Positions 35,988 to 43,294 of a stretch of DNA of 63,597 nucleotides are shown piece by piece; positions within the stretch are counted from its first letter, which is position 1, and every line of letters begins with the position of its first letter. Made by a program: the position numbers and the translations under genes. Under the pieces are notes generated by a model. The model had not been told where the DNA came from, made no database searches, and saw nothing but the letters and a program-made list of their open reading frames with translations. The stretch is from Phycisphaerales bacterium (GTDB taxonomy: Bacteria; Planctomycetota; Phycisphaerae; UBA1845), in assembly GCA_013140575.1 (NCBI GenBank), contig JABFSN010000048.1:1-63597 (forward strand). The letters run 5' to 3'.

Positions 35988-36698
35988 ATGCCAACGATCC
36001 GAATCAAAATCTGCGGCGTGACCACGGTGGACGACGCCCGCGCCGTCGCCGATCTCGGCGCAGACCTCATCGGATTGAATCTCTACGACGGTCCCCGAAA
36101 AATCGACGTCCCCCGCGCGTCCGAAATCCTGAATCAACTGCCCGCGTCCATCACCCCCGTCGTCCTTCTCGATGCCGCCGCCGGCCGCATCCCCCGTGAA
36201 CTGATCGAACGACACCGCATCACCCATCTCCAGCTGTACGGCCCCGTCGCACCCGATCTGATTCGCGCGCTGAGCGCCGACGGTTTGCGTCCCATCTACG
36301 TTGCCGCCGCCGTGACCGCCGCGTTCGTCTCCGACGTGCAACGGTTCCTCGACGCCTGCGGCGATCGCCCGCCCGCTGCGATCTTGCTAGACGCCGTTGC
36401 ACCCGACCGCGCCGGCGGCACCGGTCGCCGCGCCGATTGGGACGCCATTCGCCACGCCCGCGAGATTGGACGAACCAACGGCTGGCCGCCCATCTGGCTC
36501 GCTGGCGGCCTGCGGCCCGACAACGTCACGGACGCCATCCGCATGGTCCAGCCGGACGTGGTCGACGTGTCCAGCGGCGTCGAGTCGTCCCCCGGCCGAA
36601 AAGACCCGTCGGCCGTCGACGCCTTCGTGCGTGCCGTTCGCGAGGCGCAACCGGCGCCCCGCGACACCGACGGCTCGGCGGCGAATGTACGTGATTAG
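35988..36698 (+). CDS. trpF: Phosphoribosylanthranilate isomerase
   Basis: Tryptophan pathway enzyme that isomerises N-(5'-phosphoribosyl)anthranilate. A TIM barrel starting IRIKICGVTTVDDARAVADL carries the family's catalytic Cys. VVLLDAAAGRIPRELIERH, ITHLQLYG and the phosphate-binding loop PIWLAGGLRPDNVTDAIRM are present; DVVDVSSGVESSPGRKDP is the conserved C-terminal block with the second phosphate site. No other trp genes are adjacent, so it is a stand-alone locus. The stop codon lies inside a repeated motif (GTACGTGATTAGCG), which has replaced or created the last few codons. Confidence 0.95.
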   Translation: MPTIRIKICGVTTVDDARAVADLGADLIGLNLYDGPRKIDVPRASEILNQLPASITPVVLLDAAAGRIPRELIERHRITHLQLYGPVAPDLIRALSADGLRPIYVAAAVTAAFVSDVQRFLDACGDRPPAAILLDAVAPDRAGGTGRRADWDAIRHAREIGRTNGWPPIWLAGGLRPDNVTDAIRMVQPDVVDVSSGVESSPGRKDPSAVDAFVRAVREAQPAPRDTDGSAANVRD

Positions 36699-37221
36699 CG
36701 TGCGAGACCCGGCATCAGAGCCGTGGGTGCAAGCCCACGGGGGACATCGTGAGGCAAGACCCCCCGCCAAGTCGTCGACCGGCTGGCGCCCGGTACGTGA
36801 TTAGCGCCCTGCCGGCGTCAACGTGCATTCCGCCCCGATAGGGGGGCAGGCATGTAGCCACGCGTGGAGCGAGGCGCAGCCTCGCGGAACCCGTGGAGGA
36901 CATCCGCGTCATTCCCCCGCCCCGGGAGGGGCGGAGGAACCGACCGGCGCGACGCTGATCATGTGCGGCGCCCGGTGCTTTGATCGCCGAAGTCCCACGC
37001 TAATCACGCACTGCGCCCGGTGCTCTGATTTAGGAATGCAGATGCTGATCACGTCCCGGCGAATCGACGATAACCATTTGTAAATACAGCAGTTGCGCTG
37101 CACTCGATAAGTTCCGACGGGCGGGTTTCGAAGAATGTCCGGGAATTCCACATATTTTCCTTGTGTCCATCGCCCGGATTTGCTAACTTAACGGCTGGTA
37201 CCGGGGGCTGACCGTCGCGGT
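36699..37221. repeat. Repeat-rich region downstream of trpF
   Basis: Holds five copies of the GTACGTGATTAGCG motif in both orientations (36687-36700, 36793-36806, and diverged inverse copies near 36953, 36998 and 37043). Between them are the GGGGCGG module at 36832-36945 and GCGCCCGGTGCT(C/T)TG elements. No gene is supported here. The region ends shortly before the first surface-protein cassette. Confidence 0.65.
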
Positions 37222-37389
37222 TTGATCCCGGGCGCTGTTTCGAGACCGTTGACTTCGTACCGGCGTGCCGGTACGGTGGTGTTCGACGGTTGGGTTGGAC
37301 TGGTTGGGGAAACGGCTCATTTCGGTCGGCGGTTGGATGAATCGCCGGATATTGAAATTCGCGCCGGTTGGACTCCGCAGGGTTGGTTC

Positions 37390-38082
37390 ATGCGGAAGGC
37401 GATTAAACACAAGCAAGCTGCTCAGTCACGCATTGGCGCTCGCGGGGCGATTCTGCTCGTCGCGTCGCTGATGGTCAGCGCCTTCCTGCTGTCCGTCAGC
37501 ATCGGCTCGCCCAGTCACGGCTGGCTCGGCTGGTTGACGCTTCCACCGCTGTTTCTGGCCATTCGTTACGTCGCCCCGGCCGGTGCCGCCGTTTGCGGCG
37601 GCGTGTGGGGCGCATCCCTTTTCGTCTTTTCGTCGACCATCATCGACACGCCGATCAACGCATCGGTCGGATCGCTTGCACTGCTTCTCTTGGTGCCGGC
37701 GGCCTACGCGGGCCTTGGTTCGTGGCTCACCCGTACGCGGATCGGTTTCAGCCCGTTGATTCTCGCGGCGGCGTGGATCGGCGTGGAGTACGCCCTAGCC
37801 CCGCTGTCCATGCGCTTCGGACTTCTGGCCGGCGTTCAGGCCCGCGGCAGCTTTTTGCACGCCGCCTCCGGCCTGTTGGGCTATGCGTTCGTCGCGTTCG
37901 TGATCGCTTATCTGAACGGTCTGTTTCTCGCGGCCGTCACCGGCCTGCGATTCCAGATTCCGCAGTTCACTCGCTCGCAATCGAAGGTCGCGCCCCGTGG
38001 GCGCGTCGTCGATCACTACGTTCCTCTCCCGGTGCGGGTCGCGTCTGACACGCGTCAAGCCCGGGCACCTCCGCTCCAATAG
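37390..38082 (+). CDS. Lnt-N-like membrane protein, cassette 1
   Basis: A 230-residue membrane protein with about six helices. The arrangement GWLTLPPLFLAIRYVAPAGA, AVCGGVWGASLFVFSSTII, AGLGSWLTRTRIGFSPLILA and AAWIGVEYALAPLSMRFG matches the N-terminal transmembrane region of apolipoprotein N-acyltransferase (Lnt), but the catalytic nitrilase-like domain is missing. The C-terminal 40 residues are basic. The homologue at 40164 sits before the second IPTL-CTERM gene in the same order. It may help lipid or protein trafficking to the surface; no activity can be assigned. The start at 37390 (MRKAIKHK) is preceded by an AGGG-like site; a longer start upstream is less likely. Confidence 0.7.
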   Translation: MRKAIKHKQAAQSRIGARGAILLVASLMVSAFLLSVSIGSPSHGWLGWLTLPPLFLAIRYVAPAGAAVCGGVWGASLFVFSSTIIDTPINASVGSLALLLLVPAAYAGLGSWLTRTRIGFSPLILAAAWIGVEYALAPLSMRFGLLAGVQARGSFLHAASGLLGYAFVAFVIAYLNGLFLAAVTGLRFQIPQFTRSQSKVAPRGRVVDHYVPLPVRVASDTRQARAPPLQ

Positions 38083-38161
38083 AACGCAAGCGGGCTCCGT
38101 CGCCTCGTGGGTGTCGGGGTTCGGGGTGTGGTTGAGGGGCGACCCGACCCACACGCGTTCG

Positions 38162-38231
38162 CCGTGATTCGGTTTCACGGGTTCACAGCTTCGTCTGCGT
38201 CTCATACCAAGTGCGATGTGGCTGTTTGAAC
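38162..38231 (+). promoter_or_regulatory. Two-hairpin leader before IPTL-CTERM gene 1
   Basis: Hairpin 1: CCGTGA (38162-38167) pairs with TCACGG (38175-38180). Hairpin 2: GTTCACAGC (38181-38189) pairs with GCTG plus TGAAC (38221-38231), with a two-base bulge. The segment CAGCTTCGTCTGCGTC between the arms is shared with the leader of gene 2. The start codon is 36 bases downstream behind CGGAGG. Confidence 0.55.
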
Positions 38232-38266
38232 GAAGGATGGTTTCCTTTAACGGAGGTATTTGAGTA

Positions 38267-39376
38267 ATGAGTAAGTTTTGGATGAAGAGTCTGGCCGTCC
38301 TCGCCGTCGCGTCGTTGACGACGTCGACGCTGGCGGCCCGGAACGCGTTGCTGCTGACCCCGGAAGTGATTCCGGCGGGCACCGTGAACATCGGGATCAT
38401 TCACCCGAATGGACCCGGTTCCAGCGGCGGCACGCAGGTCATTTACGATTCGTTTAATGAGTACAGCGGGTTCTTCAGCCGTCCCGTGTCGGGCCGGTAT
38501 TTCTTCGACGATGTCGAGACGACGTTGGACAACGTCAACGGCGGGATCATCGACTCGTACGACGTCATCGCCCGCAGTTCGATCACCTTTACGTCCGCAG
38601 GTCCGCCGGTCGTGAATTGCCCGGCTGAAGCGGCGACTGCCTTCGACGCGATCACGACGATCTGGCGCGACTTCAATTCGCCGCCGGACGTGCACATCAC
38701 CGGCGAGCCGCTGTCGCCGATCGCGGGGACGACCTGCAATTTCATCGGCATCCCCAAGGCCGTCATCGCCCAGTTGAGCTGCCCGGTGGGCGTTCCCGCC
38801 AACGGTCAGTTCTGGGTGGGCACGAGCTACTCGTCGGACTGCGCCGGCTGGGCGATCGCCGGTCTGGCCCCGCCGAGCATCGGCTTCTCGGACGACTTCT
38901 TCGCCCGCAGCTTCGATGCCACGGGAAGCGGCCCGTACAACTTCTTCTTCTTCGGCGGCTGCCCGCCGGTGGGTGGGAACTGCGCTTCGTTCCTGGCCCA
39001 GGTTCTGGGTCACGAAGCCGGTCCGGACGCCTGCTGCGATACGGTGACCGACCTGTGCTCGAACGAGAACCCCGGCGATTGCCAGGGCGCCGATCAGGTC
39101 TACACCGAAGGCGTGCTGTGCAACGATCTGCCCGACCTGTGCTCGGACGCCGGCGCTTGCTGCGACACCCTCACCGGTGATTGCAGCGCGTCCTTCGCGT
39201 CGCTCTGCTCGGGCATCTTCGAAGAGTTCACGGCCGGTGCGTTGTGCGCCGACGTGACCTGCGTGGGCGGCGATAACGTTCCGACGGTTTCGCAGTGGGG
39301 CATGATCGCATTGACGGTCATCCTGCTGTCGGGCCTGACGATCAAGTTCGGCCGCCGTCGCGCCGTGACGGCCTAA
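38267..39376 (+). CDS. IPTL-CTERM surface protein, cassette 1
   Basis: A 369-residue exported protein. A signal peptide spans about residues 1-23 (SLAVLAVASLTTSTLAARN). A beta-rich N-terminal domain (GGTQVIYDSFNEYSGFFSR) is followed by a Cys-rich middle, with motifs GACCD, TGDC and LCSD repeated (DACCDTVTDLC, DAGACCDTLTGDC). The C-terminus is a sorting tag: VPTVSQWG, a TM helix (MIALTVILLSGLTIKFG) and RRR. This is the IPTL-CTERM signal recognised by exosortase H, which lies 3.3 kb downstream. The start has CGGAGG nine bases upstream and a leader shared with gene 2. A strong terminator follows. Confidence 0.9.
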   Translation: MSKFWMKSLAVLAVASLTTSTLAARNALLLTPEVIPAGTVNIGIIHPNGPGSSGGTQVIYDSFNEYSGFFSRPVSGRYFFDDVETTLDNVNGGIIDSYDVIARSSITFTSAGPPVVNCPAEAATAFDAITTIWRDFNSPPDVHITGEPLSPIAGTTCNFIGIPKAVIAQLSCPVGVPANGQFWVGTSYSSDCAGWAIAGLAPPSIGFSDDFFARSFDATGSGPYNFFFFGGCPPVGGNCASFLAQVLGHEAGPDACCDTVTDLCSNENPGDCQGADQVYTEGVLCNDLPDLCSDAGACCDTLTGDCSASFASLCSGIFEEFTAGALCADVTCVGGDNVPTVSQWGMIALTVILLSGLTIKFGRRRAVTA

Positions 39377-39416
39377 TACCGTCGCGGTTCGCGGTTTTTT
39401 GTTAGCTGTTCTCAAG

Positions 39417-39450
39417 CCCCGGCGGGTTAAATGCCCGCCGGGGTTTTTTT
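39417..39450 (+). terminator. Rho-independent terminator of IPTL-CTERM gene 1
   Basis: Perfect 10-bp stem CCCCGGCGGG/CCCGCCGGGG with a 7-base loop, then seven T. A nearly identical terminator follows gene 2 at 42137-42175. Confidence 0.9.
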
Positions 39451-39512
39451 GTTTTCGCGCTGCACGCGTATAGCGTCCCAAGTATGTGTATGGCGTCCTC
39501 AATACGCGTTCG

Positions 39513-39780
39513 GCGTCCCGCAGGGACGCGCTGAATGTAGCCCAGCACTTCAGTGCTGGGATGACGGCGCCGCTAGGAACCCATAGTCCCGTCGGGACTC
39601 GGCCGCATGGCGTTTCCGGCGTACCCCGCGTTGAAACGCGGGGCTACATTCAGGCCTGCGGCAGGCAACCCACCGGGACGCCAAACACATACGAAACACC
39701 GGGCTACATTCATGCCTGCCTGTCTGCGGGAGGCAAGCCGTTGAATCGGAAAATGCGCAGGAGACTCGCCGGGAGTTAAG
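39513..39780. repeat. Composite palindromic repeat, intergenic copy of the element in the TPR gene
   Basis: Same order as at 33171-33390: GCGTCCCGCAGGGACGC, CCCAGCACTTCAGTGCTGGG, CGTACCCCGCGTTGAAACGCGGGG, GACGCCAAACAC. A further partial unit follows to about 39745 (GGGCTACATTCATGCCTGCC). No gene here. Confidence 0.8.
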
Positions 39781-40163
39781 TCTCTTTTCGAATCCCCGCT
39801 GGCTCCGAGACTTGCCGTAACTACTAGGAAAATCAACCGTTTACGGCGTCGGCGGCGCCTGCGTCGTGCATCCCCACGAATATCCGCCGGCGAATTACCG
39901 CGGAATCTTGTTGCAATCCCCGATGTCCGCCGTTAGTATCCACGCTGTTGGGGGAGGTTGGCGCCCGACAACGCCGTCATCGGCGATTGTGCAGGACGCT
40001 GGGGAATAGACGGTTTTCACGTCCTTTCGCCCGCATCCGAACAGGAAAGACCACGCTTTTTCTTGGTTGGAGAACGCGGGGATGAATGCGCGCTTCGAAA
40101 CAACTCGACGGCACGCCGCGTAGCTCGTGGCATGAGCGCCCCACCCGTAATTCGACGGGTCGG

Positions 40164-40904
40164 ATGCGCGGGCCGGGGCGTCTCCGACCCCGATCGCCCG
40201 CTCCGCTCCTGGTTGCGGCACTGGTTGTCAGCGCCCTGCTGATGGCGGTGGCCGTCGCTCGGCCGGGACTACCCTGGCTGGGATGGTTGACGCTGCCGCC
40301 GATTTTTCTCGCGGTGCGTTATCTACCGCCGCTGCGCGCCGCCGGCGCCGGGCTGGTGTGGGGCGCGTCGCTGTTCCTGTTCTCCATGCTGTTCCGCTCG
40401 ACGCCGATCGACCCGTCCTTCGGAGCGCTGGCGCTGTTGGCCGTTGTACCGTCGGCGTACACCGGTCTGGGTTCGTGGCTCACGCGGACGCGGGCCGGGT
40501 TCAGCCCCCTGCTGCTGGCCACCGCGTGGATCGGCGTCGAATACGCGCTGCGTCCGCTGTCGCTGCGCTACGGACTTCTGATCGGCGATCAGACGCAAGG
40601 CCGATTCCTTCACGCCGTGTCCGGCCTGCTGGGGTACGGATTCGTCTCCTTCGTCATCGCCTACGTTAACGGGTTGCTGCTGACCGCGGTGACCGAACTG
40701 CGCTGGCAACCGCCGCGCTTCACCAGCATCGTCCGTCCGGACGGCCTCGTCGGGCCGTCGGGCGATCGCATCATTCCATGTCCGGCGGTGTCCGCGTCGC
40801 GTTCGTCGCGACCGCGGGCCCCTCCGGTTGTTTGGTCCATCGTTCGCGCCGCCTCGTGGGTTGGCGCGGGCGCCGGTGCCGTTGGGTTGGCAGCGCCACC
40901 GTGA
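40164..40904 (+). CDS. Lnt-N-like membrane protein, cassette 2
   Basis: A membrane protein of about 246 residues, clearly homologous to the protein at 37390: PWLGWLTLPPIFLAVRYLPP, GLVWGASLFLFSMLFRSTPI, GLGSWLTRTRAGFSPLLLAT and AWIGVEYALRPLSLRYG line up along its length. It again lacks the nitrilase domain of a full Lnt. It precedes the second IPTL-CTERM gene by about 100 bp including the conserved leader. The start at 40164 matches the length of copy 1; a start 26 codons upstream gives an N-terminal tail not found in copy 1. Confidence 0.7.
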   Translation: MRGPGRLRPRSPAPLLVAALVVSALLMAVAVARPGLPWLGWLTLPPIFLAVRYLPPLRAAGAGLVWGASLFLFSMLFRSTPIDPSFGALALLAVVPSAYTGLGSWLTRTRAGFSPLLLATAWIGVEYALRPLSLRYGLLIGDQTQGRFLHAVSGLLGYGFVSFVIAYVNGLLLTAVTELRWQPPRFTSIVRPDGLVGPSGDRIIPCPAVSASRSSRPRAPPVVWSIVRAASWVGAGAGAVGLAAPP

Positions 40905-40908
40905 CACG

Positions 40909-40967
40909 CCGTGAACGATTTCACGGAGAACAGCTTCGTCTGCGTCCATACCCAACGTGAAGCTGTT
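40909..40967 (+). promoter_or_regulatory. Two-hairpin leader before IPTL-CTERM gene 2
   Basis: Hairpin 1: CCGTGAA (40909-40915) and TTCACGG (40920-40926) with tetraloop CGAT. Hairpin 2: AACAGCTTC (40929-40937) and GAAGCTGTT (40959-40967), a perfect 9-bp stem. The stretch CAGCTTCGTCTGCGTC is identical to the leader of gene 1. The start codon lies 40 bases downstream. Confidence 0.6.
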
Positions 40968-41006
40968 TGGACTGAAACGATTTTTTTGTACGGAGGATTG
41001 AACGTA

Positions 41007-42098
41007 ATGAACAAGACTACGATTCGGACGCTGAGCGTCCTGGCAGTGGTTTCGGTCACTTCGGTGACCCTCGCGGCGCGGAACGCGCTGCAAATGACCG
41101 GGGAGCTGTTGCCCGCGGGCACGCCCAATCTCGGCGTGTTTGGTGAAAACGGCCCGGGCGCGGGCGGCGGCGTGGAAATCATTTACGATTCCAACAATGG
41201 TTTCAACGGCTTCTTTTCGCGTCCGCTGATCGGTTCGATTTTCGCGGACGACATCATCACCACCTTCGACAACGTGCAGGGCGGGATCATCGACTCCTAC
41301 AATCTCGCGGTAATCGGTTCGTTGACCAGCACGGCCGCGCCGGCCAATTGCCCGGCCGAAGCGGCGATTCCGTTCGACGTCACCACGGGCATCTGGGCGG
41401 ACAGCGAGTCGCCGCCCGACCCGCAGGGCGCCGGTCAGCCGTTGGCGCCGATTGCGGGGGCGACCTGCAACTTCATCGGCGTGCCCAAGGGCGCCGTCTT
41501 CACGCTGAATTGCAATGTCGGCGTTCCGGCCAACGGCCAATTCTGGGTGACCACCCAGTTCTCGTCGCACTGCGGCGGTTGGATGGGCGCGGGTGCGGCG
41601 GCGCCCGCCGTCGGCGACTCGGCCGACTTCTTCGGACGCAGCCTGACCGGCGGCGCGACGTGGAGCTTCTTCTTCTTCGGCGGATGCGCGAGCACGTTCG
41701 GCTGCGCCAGCTTCAACGCCCAGATTCTGGGCCACGAAGCCGGTCCGGACGCCTGCTGCGACTCGGCGACCGACCTGTGCTCGAACGAGTTCCCCGGCGA
41801 TTGCCAGGGCGCCGACCAGGTCTACACCGAAGGCGTGCTGTGCAACGATCTGTCCGATCTGTGCTCGGACGCCGGCGCTTGCTGCGACACCCTCACCGGT
41901 GACTGCAGCGCGTCCTTCGCGTCGCTGTGCTCGGGCATCTTCGAGGAGTTCACGGCCGGTGCGTTGTGCGCCGACGTGACCTGCGTGGGCGGCGATGACG
42001 TTCCGACGGTTTCGCAGTGGGGCATGATCGCGTTGACGGTCATCCTGCTGTCGGGCCTGACGATCAAGTTCGGCCGCCGCCGTGCCGTGACGGCGTAA
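41007..42098 (+). CDS. IPTL-CTERM surface protein, cassette 2
   Basis: A 363-residue paralogue of the protein at 38267. Signal peptide (SVLAVVSVTSVTLAARN), then the N-terminal domain (GGVEIIYDSNNGFNGFFSR), the Cys-rich middle (DACCDSATDLC; DAGACCDTLTGDC) and the tag VPTVSQWG-TM helix-RRR. The last 110 residues are nearly identical to copy 1, while the N-terminal domain has diverged, which points to gene conversion or constraint on the Cys-rich and sorting region. It has GGAGG upstream and the same leader. The two genes probably express related surface layers or sheaths. Confidence 0.9.
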   Translation: MNKTTIRTLSVLAVVSVTSVTLAARNALQMTGELLPAGTPNLGVFGENGPGAGGGVEIIYDSNNGFNGFFSRPLIGSIFADDIITTFDNVQGGIIDSYNLAVIGSLTSTAAPANCPAEAAIPFDVTTGIWADSESPPDPQGAGQPLAPIAGATCNFIGVPKGAVFTLNCNVGVPANGQFWVTTQFSSHCGGWMGAGAAAPAVGDSADFFGRSLTGGATWSFFFFGGCASTFGCASFNAQILGHEAGPDACCDSATDLCSNEFPGDCQGADQVYTEGVLCNDLSDLCSDAGACCDTLTGDCSASFASLCSGIFEEFTAGALCADVTCVGGDDVPTVSQWGMIALTVILLSGLTIKFGRRRAVTA

Positions 42099-42136
42099 TT
42101 CCGTCGCGGTTCGCGGTTTTTGTCAGTTGTTTTCAA

Positions 42137-42175
42137 GCCCCGGCGGGCGAAAATCCCGCCGGGGCTTCGTTGTTT
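42137..42175 (+). terminator. Terminator of IPTL-CTERM gene 2
   Basis: Stem GCCCCGGCGGG/CCCGCCGGGGC with a 7-base loop, followed by TTCGTTGTTTT. The U-tract is weaker than in copy 1. Confidence 0.8.
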
Positions 42176-42310
42176 TCCAGTCGGTGGATTTGTGCTAGTG
42201 TTCTGACGCAGCCTAGGATTCGGGTCGGGTGGCACGGACAACGGTACTCCGTTGTGCGTGTGCGACCGGCTGGCGCGTTGAAATTGCAGTCGAGGCCGAA
42301 ACTCGGAGAT

Positions 42311-42338
42311 CACGGGCAAGCGAGTACGCTTGCCCGTG
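42311..42338. repeat. Palindromic repeat CACGGGCAAGCG...CGCTTGCCCGTG, copy 2
   Basis: One base different from 13931-13958. It lies between the IPTL-CTERM terminator and the exosortase gene. Confidence 0.75.
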
Positions 42339-42417
42339 CCAACCCGAAAAACTGGGTGCGATGGAGCGCTAGTAGTGCGTCACGCTTTGGTTTTCGGGTG
42401 ATGGGACGCAACGCAGC

Positions 42418-42535
42418 ATGCGGGTCTGCCGCCCCTCCGGGGCTTTTTCGTGGGGGATGACGGGTCCGGGGGCTAACGCCCCCGGCTATTGACTGTCGCC
42501 CCTTCGGGGCTATCCGAAAACGGAGGGACGGCGCA
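42418..42535. repeat. Composite repeat with GGCTATTGACTGTCG core, copy 3
   Basis: The 28-bp core at 42484-42511 is identical to 10485-10512. It is preceded by GCCCCTCCGGGGC and CCGGGGGCTAACGCCCCCGG hairpins. Confidence 0.75.
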
Positions 42536-42548
42536 CGCCGAAGACGAG

Positions 42549-42670
42549 GGGTGCATCGGACGACGGGTGCATCGGACGACGGGTTCACCGGACGACGGGT
42601 TCATCGGACGAGGGGTTCGCCGGACGAGGGGTTCATCGGAAGAGGGCTTCATCGGACAAGGTGGTCATCG
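42549..42670. repeat. Tandem repeat, 16-bp unit, seven full copies upstream of exosortase H
   Basis: Unit consensus GGGTTCATCGGACGAC; copies at 42549, 42565, 42581, 42597, 42613, 42629 and 42645, with a partial eighth at 42661. Sixteen is not a multiple of three, so translated frames cycle, arguing against a coding role. It ends 3 bases before the exosortase start codon. Confidence 0.9.
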
Positions 42671-42673
42671 ATT

Positions 42674-43294
42674 ATGGCTCGACGGAAATCCAAGGACGAC
42701 GACGCCGGATCACGCGCGTCCGGGGGCGATTCCGGTCCGACCGCCGGCGGGCGACGTCCGGTGTTGCGGGCGGTGCTGGCGTTCGTCGCCATCATGGGGG
42801 CGTATTACATTCTGGAGTACGCGTTCCTGATCACCAGCACCGGGGAAACCAAACTGCTGGCGTCCTATCTGTCGTTCATCGCATCCTCGACGGCCGACCT
42901 GCTGGGGCTGATTGGTCAGGAGGGCGTGGCCTACGGGGCACGCGTGGGGGCGCGGATCGGGTCGAAGACGTTCAACGTGGAGATCGTCCACGGCTGCGAC
43001 GCGATGGAACCGATGGCGGCGTTCGCGGCTGCAGTGCTGGCGTCGCCGGTGGCGTTGCGGGCGAAGTCAATCGGGCTGGTGATCGGTCTGCCCGTGTTGT
43101 TCGCGGTCAATTATGTTCGATTGGTGACGTTGTTCCTGATTGGGATCTACATGTCGAAGGGCGTGTTCGACGTCGCCCATCACGAGGTCTGGCAGGCGGC
43201 GTTCATCGCCATCGCCATAGTTTTCTGGGCCGTGTGGGTGCAATGGGCGACGCGGAAGAAACCCGAACCGGAGCCGGTCCATGATTCGGGTTAA
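42674..43294 (+). CDS. xrtH: Exosortase H-like transpeptidase
   Basis: A 206-residue membrane protein with about five helices. The exosortase/archaeosortase core is NVEIVHGCDAMEPMAAFAAAV (catalytic Cys in GCDAME), then SPVALRAKSIGLVIG and LPVLFAVNYVRLVTLFLIG (the essential Arg in NxxR) and the C-terminal His segment VFDVAHHEVWQAAF. Exosortase H recognises IPTL-CTERM tags, and two such proteins are just upstream, so the sorting target is clear by context. The start at 42674 (MARRKSKDDD) is used; frames upstream run through the tandem repeat. The stop overlaps the next gene by 14 bp. Confidence 0.88.
   Translation: MARRKSKDDDAGSRASGGDSGPTAGGRRPVLRAVLAFVAIMGAYYILEYAFLITSTGETKLLASYLSFIASSTADLLGLIGQEGVAYGARVGARIGSKTFNVEIVHGCDAMEPMAAFAAAVLASPVALRAKSIGLVIGLPVLFAVNYVRLVTLFLIGIYMSKGVFDVAHHEVWQAAFIAIAIVFWAVWVQWATRKKPEPEPVHDSG

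Noticed and set aside
37222-37389. Longer N-terminus for the first Lnt-N-like protein
   Set aside because: The extra residues have no counterpart in copy 2 and no ribosome-binding site.
38183-39502. Minus-strand frame opposite IPTL-CTERM gene 1, and the similar one at 40323-41735
   Set aside because: Both are antisense to genes with clear signal peptides and sorting tags; their similarity only reflects the duplication.
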